In this document: one piece after another, positions 17,027 to 24,774 of the stretch
How the letters are laid out: the number at the start of each line of letters is the position of its first letter
How positions within the stretch are numbered: the first letter of the stretch is position 1
Assembly (NCBI GenBank): GCA_039033855.1
Contig: JBCCBV010000007.1
Span: 1 to 64,000 of the forward strand
DNA: 64,000 bases
Reading direction: 5' to 3'
Source of the DNA: JBCCBV01 sp039033855
GTDB lineage: Bacteria; Planctomycetota; Phycisphaerae; Phycisphaerales; Phycisphaeraceae
The notes under the pieces: model-generated
What the model was told of the DNA's origin: nothing
Databases searched by the model: none
The model's input: only the letters and a program-made list of their open reading frames with translations
Made by a program: the position numbers and the translations under genes

Positions 17027-17131
17027 AATTTCTTGACACGCGCAGCCGATCGCCCCTTGCCGCATCCGCAAGCCCGATTCGGCGCATGAAAAAGAACGCC
17101 CGCGCGGCCCACACCGGGGACACTTGGGCGC

Positions 17132-17168
17132 AAAAAAAGACACGGCGCCCCCTCCGGGTCGCCGTGTC
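17132..17168 (-). terminator. Rho-independent terminator of the second flagellin gene
   Basis: Read on the minus strand, GACACGGCG (17168-17160) pairs with CGCCGTGTC (17147-17139) as a perfect nine-pair stem around a 12-base GC-rich loop. Seven T residues follow (complement of 17138-17132). It lies about 60 bases after the stop of the flagellin at 17227-18768. Confidence 0.88.
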
Positions 17169-17226
17169 GCGGGTCACTGGGTTGTCAGGTTCGGGCCTTT
17201 CGGCCGGTTCGAACCCGGGGTCCGCC

Positions 17227-18768
17227 TTAGCCGAGCAGCGACAGGGCGGTCTGCGGCTGGTTGTTGGCGATCTGCAGAGCCTGCGACGACGCCGCCACCA
17301 GGATCTGCGACCGGGTCAACTCCGCGGTCTCTGCCGCAAAGTCGGTGTCGCGGATGGCCGATTCGGCCGCCGAGACGTTCTCCAGGGTCACGCCCAGCGA
17401 AGAGATCGTCGAGCCGACGACGTTCTTCTGGAACGAGCCGAGGCGTCCGCGGAGCCGGGCGATGTCGTTGATCGCCTGGTTGGCCACTTCTTGTGCGGAG
17501 GTGATGTCGCCGTCGACCACGTTCAGGGCGCCGCCGGACTTCAGGTCTTCCAGCGTGGCGTTGAGGGTCGGGAACCGGCCGCTGGTGTCGGAGTCGGGGT
17601 TGTCGATCTCGGTCGAACCCAGGTTCCGGGCCGACACGCTCTGGATGCCCAGGGTCACGTTGTTGCCGATGTTGACGTCGGGGCCCAGGTTGAACGAGGC
17701 GCCGCCGCCGGTCAGCGTGAACAGGTCGATGGTGCCCACGGCCTGGACGCCGGAGACGCTCAGCGTGACTTCGAGGTCGAGGTTCTCGGTGGTCACCGCG
17801 ATGTCCCGGCCGTTGCCGGAGAACGCCACGCCGTTGACCGTGCCGCCCACGTCCTGACCCAGGTCGCGGATCGGGCTGTTGACGTCGGCGAACGCGGTGT
17901 TGCCCGTGGTGGCGCCGGCGCCCGGGTTGCCCGAGTTGTAGACGCCCACGGAGCCGGCCTGGTCGCCGTCGCTGATGATGTCGATCGACACGAACTGGTC
18001 CGAGCCGTACTCGGTCGAGTTCACCCGGATGACGTTGCCCGAAACGATCGACGACACGCCGGTGACGTCGGTAAAGGCGTTGAGCGAGTCTCGGATCGAC
18101 GCGATCGTGGCGCCCGAGCTGAAGCTGAAGCTGCGCGAGCCCAACGCCCCGGCCACCTCGAAGGCGAACGTGTTGTTGGTCGTCGACAAGTCCAGCGTCG
18201 TGCCGCCGAGCGACAGGAACAGGCCGGCCTGCTGGGCCGACTGGGTCACCAGGGCTTGCACCGTGGTGTTCGAGTCGCCGATCTTGGCGGCGTTGACCTG
18301 GAAGTCGGTCACCTGGCTGGTCTGGGCGGAGACGGTGAAGTCGAACCCGCCGTTGAGCAGCTTGGTGCCGTTGAAGCTGGTGGTCGCCGCGATGCGGTCG
18401 ATGGTCTGCAGGATCTGGTCGATCTGGAGCTGGTTGGCTTCCTTCTCGTCCTGCGACAGGCCGGCCGACGAACCCGACTGGCCGATCAGGCTCTGCAGTT
18501 CGGTCAGCAGGTTGCCGACCTCTTGCAGGCCGCCCTCGGCGACGTTGACGAACTGTTCGGCGCGTTCGGCGTTGTCGATCGCGGCGCCGATGGCCGCCTT
18601 CTCCGAACGCAACGCTTCGCTGGCGATCAGGCCGGCCGGGTCGTCCCCGCCTCGGTTGATCCGGAAGCCCGTGCTCAAGCGCTCAAGAGAGCGAGAAAGC
18701 ACGTTGTTGTTTTCGGTAAAGACACGCTGGGCAATCAGAGAGTTGACGTTGGTGTTGATACGGCTCAT
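17227..18768 (-). CDS. Flagellin
   Basis: A 513-residue flagellin paralogous to the one at 15100-16599. The N-terminus is MSRINTNVNSLIAQRVFTEN, with LERLSTGFRINRGGDDPAGL, and the C-terminus has AETAELTRSQILVAASSQAL ending NNQPQTALSLLG. The conserved D0/D1 ends are very alike in the two proteins, while the central domain differs and is slightly longer here (Thr/Asn/Gly-rich). ATG 18768 is chosen because MSRINTN is the family start; in-frame codons up to 18858 lie in the leader. No good Shine-Dalgarno precedes it. It has its own terminator, so the pair is not an operon; the two may be used at different growth stages or positions in the filament. Confidence 0.95.
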   Translation of the reverse strand: MSRINTNVNSLIAQRVFTENNNVLSRSLERLSTGFRINRGGDDPAGLIASEALRSEKAAIGAAIDNAERAEQFVNVAEGGLQEVGNLLTELQSLIGQSGSSAGLSQDEKEANQLQIDQILQTIDRIAATTSFNGTKLLNGGFDFTVSAQTSQVTDFQVNAAKIGDSNTTVQALVTQSAQQAGLFLSLGGTTLDLSTTNNTFAFEVAGALGSRSFSFSSGATIASIRDSLNAFTDVTGVSSIVSGNVIRVNSTEYGSDQFVSIDIISDGDQAGSVGVYNSGNPGAGATTGNTAFADVNSPIRDLGQDVGGTVNGVAFSGNGRDIAVTTENLDLEVTLSVSGVQAVGTIDLFTLTGGGASFNLGPDVNIGNNVTLGIQSVSARNLGSTEIDNPDSDTSGRFPTLNATLEDLKSGGALNVVDGDITSAQEVANQAINDIARLRGRLGSFQKNVVGSTISSLGVTLENVSAAESAIRDTDFAAETAELTRSQILVAASSQALQIANNQPQTALSLLG

Positions 18769-19254
18769 CGAGGGGACCCACCTGGATGCCCGAGTCGGCG
18801 CCGGCGACACGCCGGGGCGGCTTACGGGCTGGGAACCTCCGGGAATTCGCCGCAACACACGGCGGGCCCGAGGCCCGGTTCAAAGACGGGCACATGCCCG
18901 AACGGTGGGTTGGATCGTCGTTCTCTGCCGGCCGGGTAAGCCGCCTTGGTCGTGCGGGCCAAGCTTGACGGTCATGCGGCCGCGCCAAGCCCTGCAACCG
19001 TCCTGGCCGGCGCAACCGATACAAACGGCCCCCCCGATAGGACCGGTAGCCTTGCAAGGCCCGGTAACCCGGCCCCTGCCCGGATCGCCCCCCGTACCCC
19101 GCCCGCTTCGCCCCGAGCGCAGCGCAAAACAAAGCCGCCCGAAGGCCCACTTCGCGCTCAGCGGTCACCAGTGCTTACGAAAGAGGTCGACCTGCTTCGA
19201 TGACAGATCGATTGAGCAGCATCCAGATGAAGCAGCCCATCGAGCGGTCCTGCG
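18769..19254 (-). promoter_or_regulatory. Upstream region of the second flagellin gene
   Basis: This 486-base gap has no credible gene. It contains the shared 24-bp element (19005-19028) and a 12-base palindrome GCCTTGCAAGGC (19049-19060) flanked by direct repeats CCGGTA (19043-19048 and 19061-19066). The symmetry suggests a regulator site. No consensus sigma-28 or sigma-54 promoter was found by eye. Confidence 0.35.
19005..19028 (-). promoter_or_regulatory. 24-bp element shared by both flagellin upstream regions (copy 2)
   Basis: This is the partner of 17003-17026. The four differences are at element positions 8, 9, 15 and 21. It lies 237 bases before the flagellin start at 18768. Confidence 0.4.
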
Positions 19255-19842
19255 TCAGCCCGGGCCCAGCCGTTCGTCGGGCAGGCGGTCGGCGTCGGAA
19301 GGGCGGCGCCCGGCATCGAGCAGCCTTTCCAGGTCGCGGATCTGCGCGTCCTTGTCTTCGCCGGCCCGGCGGAGCTTGGATGTCGCCAGCAGCCCCTTGA
19401 CCCGGGTCACCAGCTCCAGACGGTTGATCGGTTTGCTGACGAACTCGTCGGTGCCGGCCTCGACGCCGCGCTCGATGTCGCCCAGCTCGTTGAGCGCCGT
19501 CACCATCATGATGGGGATCGCCGCGGTCTCGGGGTCGTCCTTGAGCGCCCGGCAGACCTCGAAGCCCGACATTCGGGGCATCATCACGTCCAGTAGCAGC
19601 AGGTCGGGCCGTCGACCGTCGGGCGGGTTGCGCACGGCCTCGAGCGCCTCGACGCCGTCAAACGCGGTGCGCACCTCGACCTCGAGGTTCTCCAGATACG
19701 CCTGGAGCAACTCGACGTTCTGCTCGTTGTCGTCCACGGCCAGGATCACCGAGCCCGCGGGGTCGAAATCCCGGGCTTCGGGGAGGGCGGCCGCGGCCGC
19801 GGCGCCGGCGTGATCTTGCACGGGGTTTTCCTGGGGAGACAT
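19255..19842 (-). CDS. CheY-like response regulator receiver protein
   Basis: A 195-residue single-domain response regulator. After a 28-residue Ala-rich leader comes a complete receiver domain: acidic pair Asp37/Asp38 (VDDNEQNVELL), phospho-acceptor Asp85 (LLLLDVMMPRMSG), Thr115 (MMVTALN) and Lys137 (FVSKPIN). A charged helical tail of about 50 residues follows, without a DNA-binding domain. Such proteins relay a histidine-kinase signal by protein contact; the closest styles are PleD/CheY-type receivers. ATG 19842 is chosen, and a GTG at 19884 is possible. It is upstream of and on the same strand as the flagellin genes, so a motility role is attractive but not shown. Confidence 0.85.
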   Translation of the reverse strand: MSPQENPVQDHAGAAAAAALPEARDFDPAGSVILAVDDNEQNVELLQAYLENLEVEVRTAFDGVEALEAVRNPPDGRRPDLLLLDVMMPRMSGFEVCRALKDDPETAAIPIMMVTALNELGDIERGVEAGTDEFVSKPINRLELVTRVKGLLATSKLRRAGEDKDAQIRDLERLLDAGRRPSDADRLPDERLGPG

Positions 19843-20108
19843 GGAGCTCGTAGTCCGGGGACGGGAAGGGTTGGGGCCGTCCACCCCACCGCGCGAGTCT
19901 ATCGGCGTCCCGCCCGCCGAGCGACCCCCCGGCCCGCCGAGCGATGGGTGACCTCATGCGGTTGGGGCTCGGCCACACGCCTGTGCCCTTGGCCAAAACC
20001 CGTTGTCCGGCTAAGGTGTAGGGCTCGGCCGGGTTTGCCTCCGCCGATCGTAGACCTTCACCCCCGCCTCCCGGGCCCGTCCGCTGGCCCGATTGTCTGG
20101 TTCCCCCT

Positions 20109-20609
20109 ATGGCCAAGCCCGGCATCACCGCCCGAATCCCCTGGGAAGACCGCTGGAACGCCCCCACCGTCGAGGCGCTCCTGAAAGACCACAAAGAATC
20201 CCACGCCAAGGCGTTCAACAGCTTCCTGGAAGGCGCCTCGAAGTTCGAGGGCGTGGCCCTGTCGATCGCCTGGCATGGCGAAGCGTGGAAGTGGGCCATC
20301 GAGTTCAACCTGCCCCACGCCGGCCTGGGCGGTAAAGAAGCCGACCAGATGTCGATGGCCTACATCGTGCCCCGGCCCGAAACGCCCGAGGTCGCCATCC
20401 CCCTGGCCCCGAGCTTCCTCGAAGTGCTGCCGATGCGGCGCATTAACCGGTTCGTGCGCGAGCCCATCCGCTCGGCCCGCCAGGCCGTAGACGTGCACTG
20501 GGGCCTGTTTACCCCGTCGGCCCAGACCGAGGTCGACCACCTGCTCGACCTGTTCAAGCGCAAGCACAAGTGGATCGCCCTGACCCACCCCTTGCCGTCC
20601 CAGGCCTGA
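20109..20609 (+). CDS. Conserved-looking hypothetical protein
   Basis: A 166-residue soluble protein that I do not recognise with confidence. It is rich in Trp and His and has a mixed alpha/beta pattern: KFEGVALSIAWHGEAWKWAI, a beta-like AYIVPRPETPEVAIPL, and a C-terminal helix with FKRKHKWIALTHPL. There is no signal peptide, membrane helix or metal-binding cluster. Codon use (GC-rich third positions) and a clean ATG 20109 support a real gene. It ends 23 bases before dprA and probably shares its transcript. Confidence 0.7.
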   Translation: MAKPGITARIPWEDRWNAPTVEALLKDHKESHAKAFNSFLEGASKFEGVALSIAWHGEAWKWAIEFNLPHAGLGGKEADQMSMAYIVPRPETPEVAIPLAPSFLEVLPMRRINRFVREPIRSARQAVDVHWGLFTPSAQTEVDHLLDLFKRKHKWIALTHPLPSQA

Positions 20610-20632
20610 CCCGCCCGGGTATCGTCGGCCGC

Positions 20633-21958
20633 ATGATTCCCGGGGACGACGAGCCTAACCACGCAACCCCGCCGACCGGCGCTTCGGAGCCCGACGCCGA
20701 CGTATCGCGCGCTACAGAGCCCGACGCGGACGACATCGACGAGCCGGCCGAGCTGTCGGCCACGCTCACGCTTCTGCTTACGCCCGGCCTGGGCCCGACG
20801 CTGGTCGGACGGCTTATCGAGACGTTTGGTTCGGCCGGCGCCGCCCTGGATCAACCGGGCGCCAAGCTCGGGGGCGTGAAGGGGGTTTCTGCGAAGAAGG
20901 CCGGCGAGCTCCGCCGGGCCATGGACCGTGTCCGGGACTCTGGCGCCGCCGAGCGCGAAATCGACACCGTGGCCCGGGGCGACGCCCGCCTGCTCCGCCG
21001 CGGCACGCCGGACTACCCGCGCCTGCTCGACCTGATCCCCGACCCGCCGCCGATCCTTTGGGCCCGCGGCGACCTGCGCGAAGAAGACGCCCTGGCCCTG
21101 GGCATCGTGGGCTCGCGCCGGTGCAGTCATTACGGGCGTGAACAAGCCGCGCGCTTCGCCGCCGACGCCGCGCGGGCCGGGCTGGTGGTCGTCTCGGGCG
21201 GTGCGTATGGAGTAGACGCCGCTGCGCACGAGGCCGCCATCCGGCAGGGCGGTCGCACCCTGGCCGTGCTCGGGTCCGGCCTGTCCAACCCCTACCCGTC
21301 GGAGCACGTCGATCTGTTTAAGCAGATCGCAAGCGGCCACGGCGCCGTGATCAGCGAGCTGCCCCTGTCCGCCCCGCCCGCCGCCGAGCACTTTCCTCGG
21401 CGGAACCGGCTGATCTCCGGGCTGTCGCTTGGGGTGCTCGTGGTCGAGGCCGCCAACCGCAGCGGCGCGCTCATCACGGCACGCCTCGCGGTCGAAGAGC
21501 ACGGCCGATCCGCCATGGCCTTGCCCGGCCGGGTCGATTCCGCCGCCTCCGCCGGCTGCCACCGGCTGATCCGCACCGGCTCCGCGGCCCTGGTCACCGG
21601 CATCTCCGACGTGCTCGATGAGCTGGGTGACGCGGGCCAAACCCTCCGGGCCGGCTTGGAGCAATCGACGCACGCAGGACGCGCCGAACGCGACCACGCG
21701 TCGCCCGCCGTTACGGAACCAGACCAGCAGACTCCCGCACACGACCCCCCGGGGTCCGGGTTCGACGTGCGCATCGCCGCGGCGTCGCCCGACCAAAGAA
21801 AGCTCCTCGAAGCGCTGCAAGGCGCCGACCGCAGCTTCGACGAACTGGTGGCCTCGTCCGGGCTCGACGCCGGCCAGGCCCGCACCGAACTCACGCTGCT
21901 CGAACTCAGCGGCGCGGTGCGCAGGCAGGGCCCGTTGTTCTCGCTCCGCAAAGAATGA
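20633..21958 (+). CDS. dprA: DNA processing protein DprA
   Basis: A 441-residue DprA/Smf, which binds incoming single-stranded DNA during transformation and loads RecA. A disordered acidic N-terminus (about 40 residues) precedes helix-hairpin-helix-like sequence, then the Rossmann-like core: LGIVGSRRCSHYGREQA, VVSGGAYGVDAAAHEAA, LAVLGSGLSNPYPSEH, HFPRRNRLISGLS and SGALITARLAVEEHGR. A C-terminal winged-helix-like DprA domain (about 385-440) follows a linker. ATG 20633 is chosen because the upstream in-frame codons overlap the preceding gene. Its presence suggests natural competence, consistent with the pilus genes at the left of the window. Confidence 0.93.
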   Translation: MIPGDDEPNHATPPTGASEPDADVSRATEPDADDIDEPAELSATLTLLLTPGLGPTLVGRLIETFGSAGAALDQPGAKLGGVKGVSAKKAGELRRAMDRVRDSGAAEREIDTVARGDARLLRRGTPDYPRLLDLIPDPPPILWARGDLREEDALALGIVGSRRCSHYGREQAARFAADAARAGLVVVSGGAYGVDAAAHEAAIRQGGRTLAVLGSGLSNPYPSEHVDLFKQIASGHGAVISELPLSAPPAAEHFPRRNRLISGLSLGVLVVEAANRSGALITARLAVEEHGRSAMALPGRVDSAASAGCHRLIRTGSAALVTGISDVLDELGDAGQTLRAGLEQSTHAGRAERDHASPAVTEPDQQTPAHDPPGSGFDVRIAAASPDQRKLLEALQGADRSFDELVASSGLDAGQARTELTLLELSGAVRRQGPLFSLRKE

Positions 21959-22029
21959 GCCTGCAGGCTCGTTTCCGATCAAGCGAGTTCGCGCGTCTCG
22001 CCGCCTTCGGGGCCTAGACTCGCAGCCCC

Positions 22030-23391
22030 ATGAACGGCCCCACGCACAACCCCCGCGCCGCCCCCGCCTGGCCCGTGTTCGACCTATCGCAACCCGAGGG
22101 CCGCTCGGGCTACGCCGACCGCCTGGCCCGGCTGCGTTCGACCACCAGCCTGTCGGGCCCGCAGGCCCAGGCCGTGGCCGAGGTCGTCGAGGACGTGCGC
22201 ACCCGCGGCGACGACGCCGTGGTCGAGGCCATGCGCCGCTGGACCGACCCGGGGTTCGAGGCGGCCGACATCGTCGCCGACGCCGACGACATGGCCCAAG
22301 CCGAGCGCGAGGTCGATCCCGCCGTGCTGACGGCCGTCGAACAGGCCATCGCCAACGTTCGGGCGTATCAGGCCCACGTCTTGCCCAAGCCCACAGAGCC
22401 GATGGACCTCGGCGGGGGGGTGCTCGGGATGCGGTGGTCGCCGGTCGATTCGGCGGGGCTCTGCGTGCCGGGGGGGACCGCGCCGCTGTTTTCGACGCTG
22501 GTGATGCTGGCCGTGCCCGCGCTCGTGGCCGGCGTGCCGGCCGAGCGTTTGGCGCCGATCCACCCGCCGCCGACCCGCGCGGGCGATGCGCCGGCGCAGC
22601 CAGTTTCTCCTGTGGTGCTCGCCGTGGCCGGAAGGCTTGGCCTGCCCCGGCTCTACCGCATCGGCGGGGCGCAGGGCGTCGCGGCGCTTGCCTATGGCAC
22701 CGAGTCGGTCCCCAAGGTTGATTTCATCGCCGGGCCCGGCAACGTGTTCGTCCAACTCGCCAAGGCCATGGTCTCCGGCGCCTGCGGGACCGAGGGCGGT
22801 TTCTACGGCCCGTCGGAAGTGGTCGTCGTCGCCGACCCGAGCGCCCGCGCCGACCGCGTCGCCGCCGACCTGCTGGCCCAGGCCGAACACGACCCGGGCA
22901 AGTGTTTCCTGGTGGCGTGGGACGCCGGCGTGATCGAGCGCGTCGAGCAAGAACTCGCCCGTCAACTAGCCGAGCGCGGGCGGTCGCGCGCCATCGTCTC
23001 GGCGCTTGAAACCGAGTCCGCCGCGGTCTTGGTGCGCGATGAAAACCAAGCCGTCGACGTGGTCAACGATTTGGCGACCGAGCACCTGACCCTGGCGGTG
23101 CAAGAGCCCGAGGCGTGGCTCGAGCGCGTGCGCCACGCCGGCGAGGTGTTCCTGGGCGACGCCACCCCGGTCGCGGTCGGTGACTACTGGGCCGGGCCGT
23201 CGCACTGCCTGCCCACGGGGACGACGGCGCGCTTCGCGTCGGGCGTCAGCGTCTACACGTTCCTTAAGCGCACCGGCACGGTGGCCTACCCCGGCGGTTT
23301 GCCCGCCGACGCCGCGCACGGCGCGGCCACGTTGGCCGAATGCGAAGGCCTCGACGCCCACGCCCAGAGCCTGCGCGTCCGTCTCGACTAA
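22030..23391 (+). CDS. hisD: Histidinol dehydrogenase
   Basis: A 453-residue enzyme that catalyses the last two NAD-dependent oxidations of histidine synthesis, histidinol to histidine. Family signatures are GLCVPGGTAPLFSTLVM, IGGAQGVAALAYGTESVP, VDFIAGPGNVFVQLAK and GPSEVVVVAD. The zinc ligands Gln284 and His287 are in LAQAEHDPG, and the catalytic Glu351-His352 in LATEHLTL. The substrate-binding GPSHCLPTG segment is present near residue 395. Length and order match the family. No other his gene is adjacent, so the pathway is dispersed. Confidence 0.97.
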   Translation: MNGPTHNPRAAPAWPVFDLSQPEGRSGYADRLARLRSTTSLSGPQAQAVAEVVEDVRTRGDDAVVEAMRRWTDPGFEAADIVADADDMAQAEREVDPAVLTAVEQAIANVRAYQAHVLPKPTEPMDLGGGVLGMRWSPVDSAGLCVPGGTAPLFSTLVMLAVPALVAGVPAERLAPIHPPPTRAGDAPAQPVSPVVLAVAGRLGLPRLYRIGGAQGVAALAYGTESVPKVDFIAGPGNVFVQLAKAMVSGACGTEGGFYGPSEVVVVADPSARADRVAADLLAQAEHDPGKCFLVAWDAGVIERVEQELARQLAERGRSRAIVSALETESAAVLVRDENQAVDVVNDLATEHLTLAVQEPEAWLERVRHAGEVFLGDATPVAVGDYWAGPSHCLPTGTTARFASGVSVYTFLKRTGTVAYPGGLPADAAHGAATLAECEGLDAHAQSLRVRLD

Positions 23392-23406
23392 TCCAGCCTT
23401 TTTTGC

Positions 23407-23988
23407 TTAGCGCGGTCCGCCGCCGTACCGCCGCACCGCGTCGCGCACCGTGTGGAAGACCTCTTGCGGCCGGTCGAGCATCGACCACTCGGCGTGCAGC
23501 CCGCCGCCGTCGCCCAGGGTGATCGACCCCAGCCCGAACAGCCGTTCTTTGAAGCCGGCGTGCGCTTCGAGCTGACGCAGCCTCGCCAGCGGGACTTCGA
23601 TCACGCTCACCCCCAGCACCCCGCGGGCGCGGATGACCCGCCGATCGGTCAGCAGGTACACGTGCGAAAGCCATTCCAAGAGCTGCCAGAACCACCGCAG
23701 GCCGATCAATCCCGCCCCGGCCAGCAGGATGTCGCGCGAGTCCAGCCCGGTGCGCAGCGAACGTCCGCCGAGCCCCATCCACCCCAGGTCGAGCGCGGCG
23801 TTGTTCATCGTCGCCAGCAGCATGGCCACGAACGCCAGCGCCGCCGACGACCGCAGCGACCCCAACAGCACGAACAGCGGGCTGGGCTTGGCCATCAGCA
23901 GGACGATCTCGCCGTCCTGCAGCACGTCCGGGGGGATCACGCTGGCGAAACGACCGCTCAGGCTTCGGGCCGCCTTGGGCGCGGCCAC
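23407..23988 (-). CDS. PH-domain (bPH2-like) membrane protein
   Basis: A 193-residue protein. Two hydrophobic segments (about residues 38-58, ALAFVAMLLATMN, and 75-95, ILLAGAGLIGLRWFWQLL) are followed by a bacterial pleckstrin-homology segment with HVYLLTDRRVIRARGVLG and VIEVPLARLRQLE, the pattern of the YdbS/bPH2 family. Function in this family is mostly unknown; some members affect membrane or envelope stress. The start is GTG 23988: the frame stays open to 24216, but no other start codon lies between 23988 and the end of hpt, and earlier ones would overlap hpt by more than 60 bases. It probably shares a transcript with hpt. Confidence 0.7.
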   Translation of the reverse strand: MAAPKAARSLSGRFASVIPPDVLQDGEIVLLMAKPSPLFVLLGSLRSSAALAFVAMLLATMNNAALDLGWMGLGGRSLRTGLDSRDILLAGAGLIGLRWFWQLLEWLSHVYLLTDRRVIRARGVLGVSVIEVPLARLRQLEAHAGFKERLFGLGSITLGDGGGLHAEWSMLDRPQEVFHTVRDAVRRYGGGPR

Positions 23989-24106
23989 CGGCTCGGCCGC
24001 TTCGATCGCCCGGCGCCAGTGTCCGGCGTCGACCTCTCGACGACCCCGAGCCGAAGATGCGCCGGGCGTAGCGCGGACGCTGGATTCGTCGCTCGCCGCG
24101 TGGCGC

Positions 24107-24682
24107 TTACCCCGGGCTCGGCGCGTCGGCCGGCAGCGTGAGGATTTCGGGCAGGTTGCGGTAGTAGTCGTCATAGTCGAGCCCATAACCGACCACAAAC
24201 TCGTCGGGGATGTCAAAGGCCACGAAGTCCGCTTCCACCTCGCGCACGCGCGGCCGGTCCTTGCGAAGCAGCACGCAGATACGCAGCGACGCCGGCCCGC
24301 GCTCGGCCAGCATGTCCTGCACCAGGCCCAGCGTCTGCCCGGTGTCGAGGATGTCGTCGACCACCAGCACGTGACGCCCGGCCATGTCGTCTGGCAGGTC
24401 GGTCAGACCTTCGCGCACGCGGGCCTCGCGGCTCTGCGTCGCCGTGCCCGGGTACGAGCTGATCGAGATCGGGAACACCTGCAAGGGAACGGGCAGCCGG
24501 CGGATCAGGTCCGCGGCGAACACAAAGCTGCCGGTCAACACGGGGATGAGCGTGATCGCCGGCGCCGGCTGGCCGGGCGTGGCGGCCACGGCGTGGGCTT
24601 CGAGCACCTCGAGCGCCAGCGCGTTCACCCGGCTTGCGATCCGCTCCCGATCGATCAGTACCCGGCCGTTGGTCTGCGTCAC
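24107..24682 (-). CDS. hpt: Hypoxanthine phosphoribosyltransferase
   Basis: A 191-residue purine salvage enzyme that joins hypoxanthine or guanine to PRPP to make IMP or GMP. The PRPP-binding loop is VLVVDDILDTGQTL, with the acidic pair and Thr-Gly-x-Thr; the flexible-loop region near SISSYPGTATQS and the C-terminal base-binding part VGYGLDYDDYYRNLPEI are also typical. The start is GTG 24682, since no ATG lies upstream in frame. It is divergent from the FlgI-like lipoprotein across 92 bases. Confidence 0.93.
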   Translation of the reverse strand: MTQTNGRVLIDRERIASRVNALALEVLEAHAVAATPGQPAPAITLIPVLTGSFVFAADLIRRLPVPLQVFPISISSYPGTATQSREARVREGLTDLPDDMAGRHVLVVDDILDTGQTLGLVQDMLAERGPASLRICVLLRKDRPRVREVEADFVAFDIPDEFVVGYGLDYDDYYRNLPEILTLPADAPSPG

Positions 24683-24774
24683 GCCGGGAGTCTACCCGTG
24701 GCCGGACGCCGTGCCCCGCTCCGCGAAACCATCCGGTCCAACCCCTTGACCCCGCCGGGGCGCCCCTCGACACT

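Larger units (their letters stand above)
16600..17131 (-). promoter_or_regulatory. Upstream region of the first flagellin gene
   Basis: About 530 bases between the flagellin start and the terminator of the next flagellin hold no convincing gene. They contain a 14-base palindrome (GGGTTGGCCAACCC, 16700-16713), a perfect hairpin at 16925-16948, and the 24-bp element shared with the other flagellin (17003-17026). Read on the minus strand, TCCGATAA (16927-16920) resembles a sigma-28 -10 box, but no -35 box is found at the right distance. The promoter is presumably here, with a long leader. Confidence 0.4.

Noticed and set aside
16838..17143. A 101-residue minus-strand frame starting with two CxxC-like cysteines
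   Set aside because: Its first codons are the flagellin terminator and its tail is Arg/Pro/Gly-rich noise in a promoter region.
17205..17225. GGTTCGAACCCGG sequence resembling a tRNA T-arm
   Set aside because: There is no acceptor stem, D-arm or anticodon arm around it. It lies between the flagellin stop and its terminator and is a simple palindrome.
19005..19080. Sigma-54 promoter before the second flagellin
   Set aside because: A GG-to-GC pair was found with 11 rather than 10 bases between them, and the same pattern is absent before the first flagellin.
22560..22610. Apparent insert in HisD
   Set aside because: A short Pro-rich loop (PPPTRAGDAPAQP) occurs at this place in many HisD proteins; it is normal variation.
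23394..23404. T-run after hisD as a terminator
   Set aside because: CCTTTTTTG follows the hisD stop, but no convincing stem precedes it.
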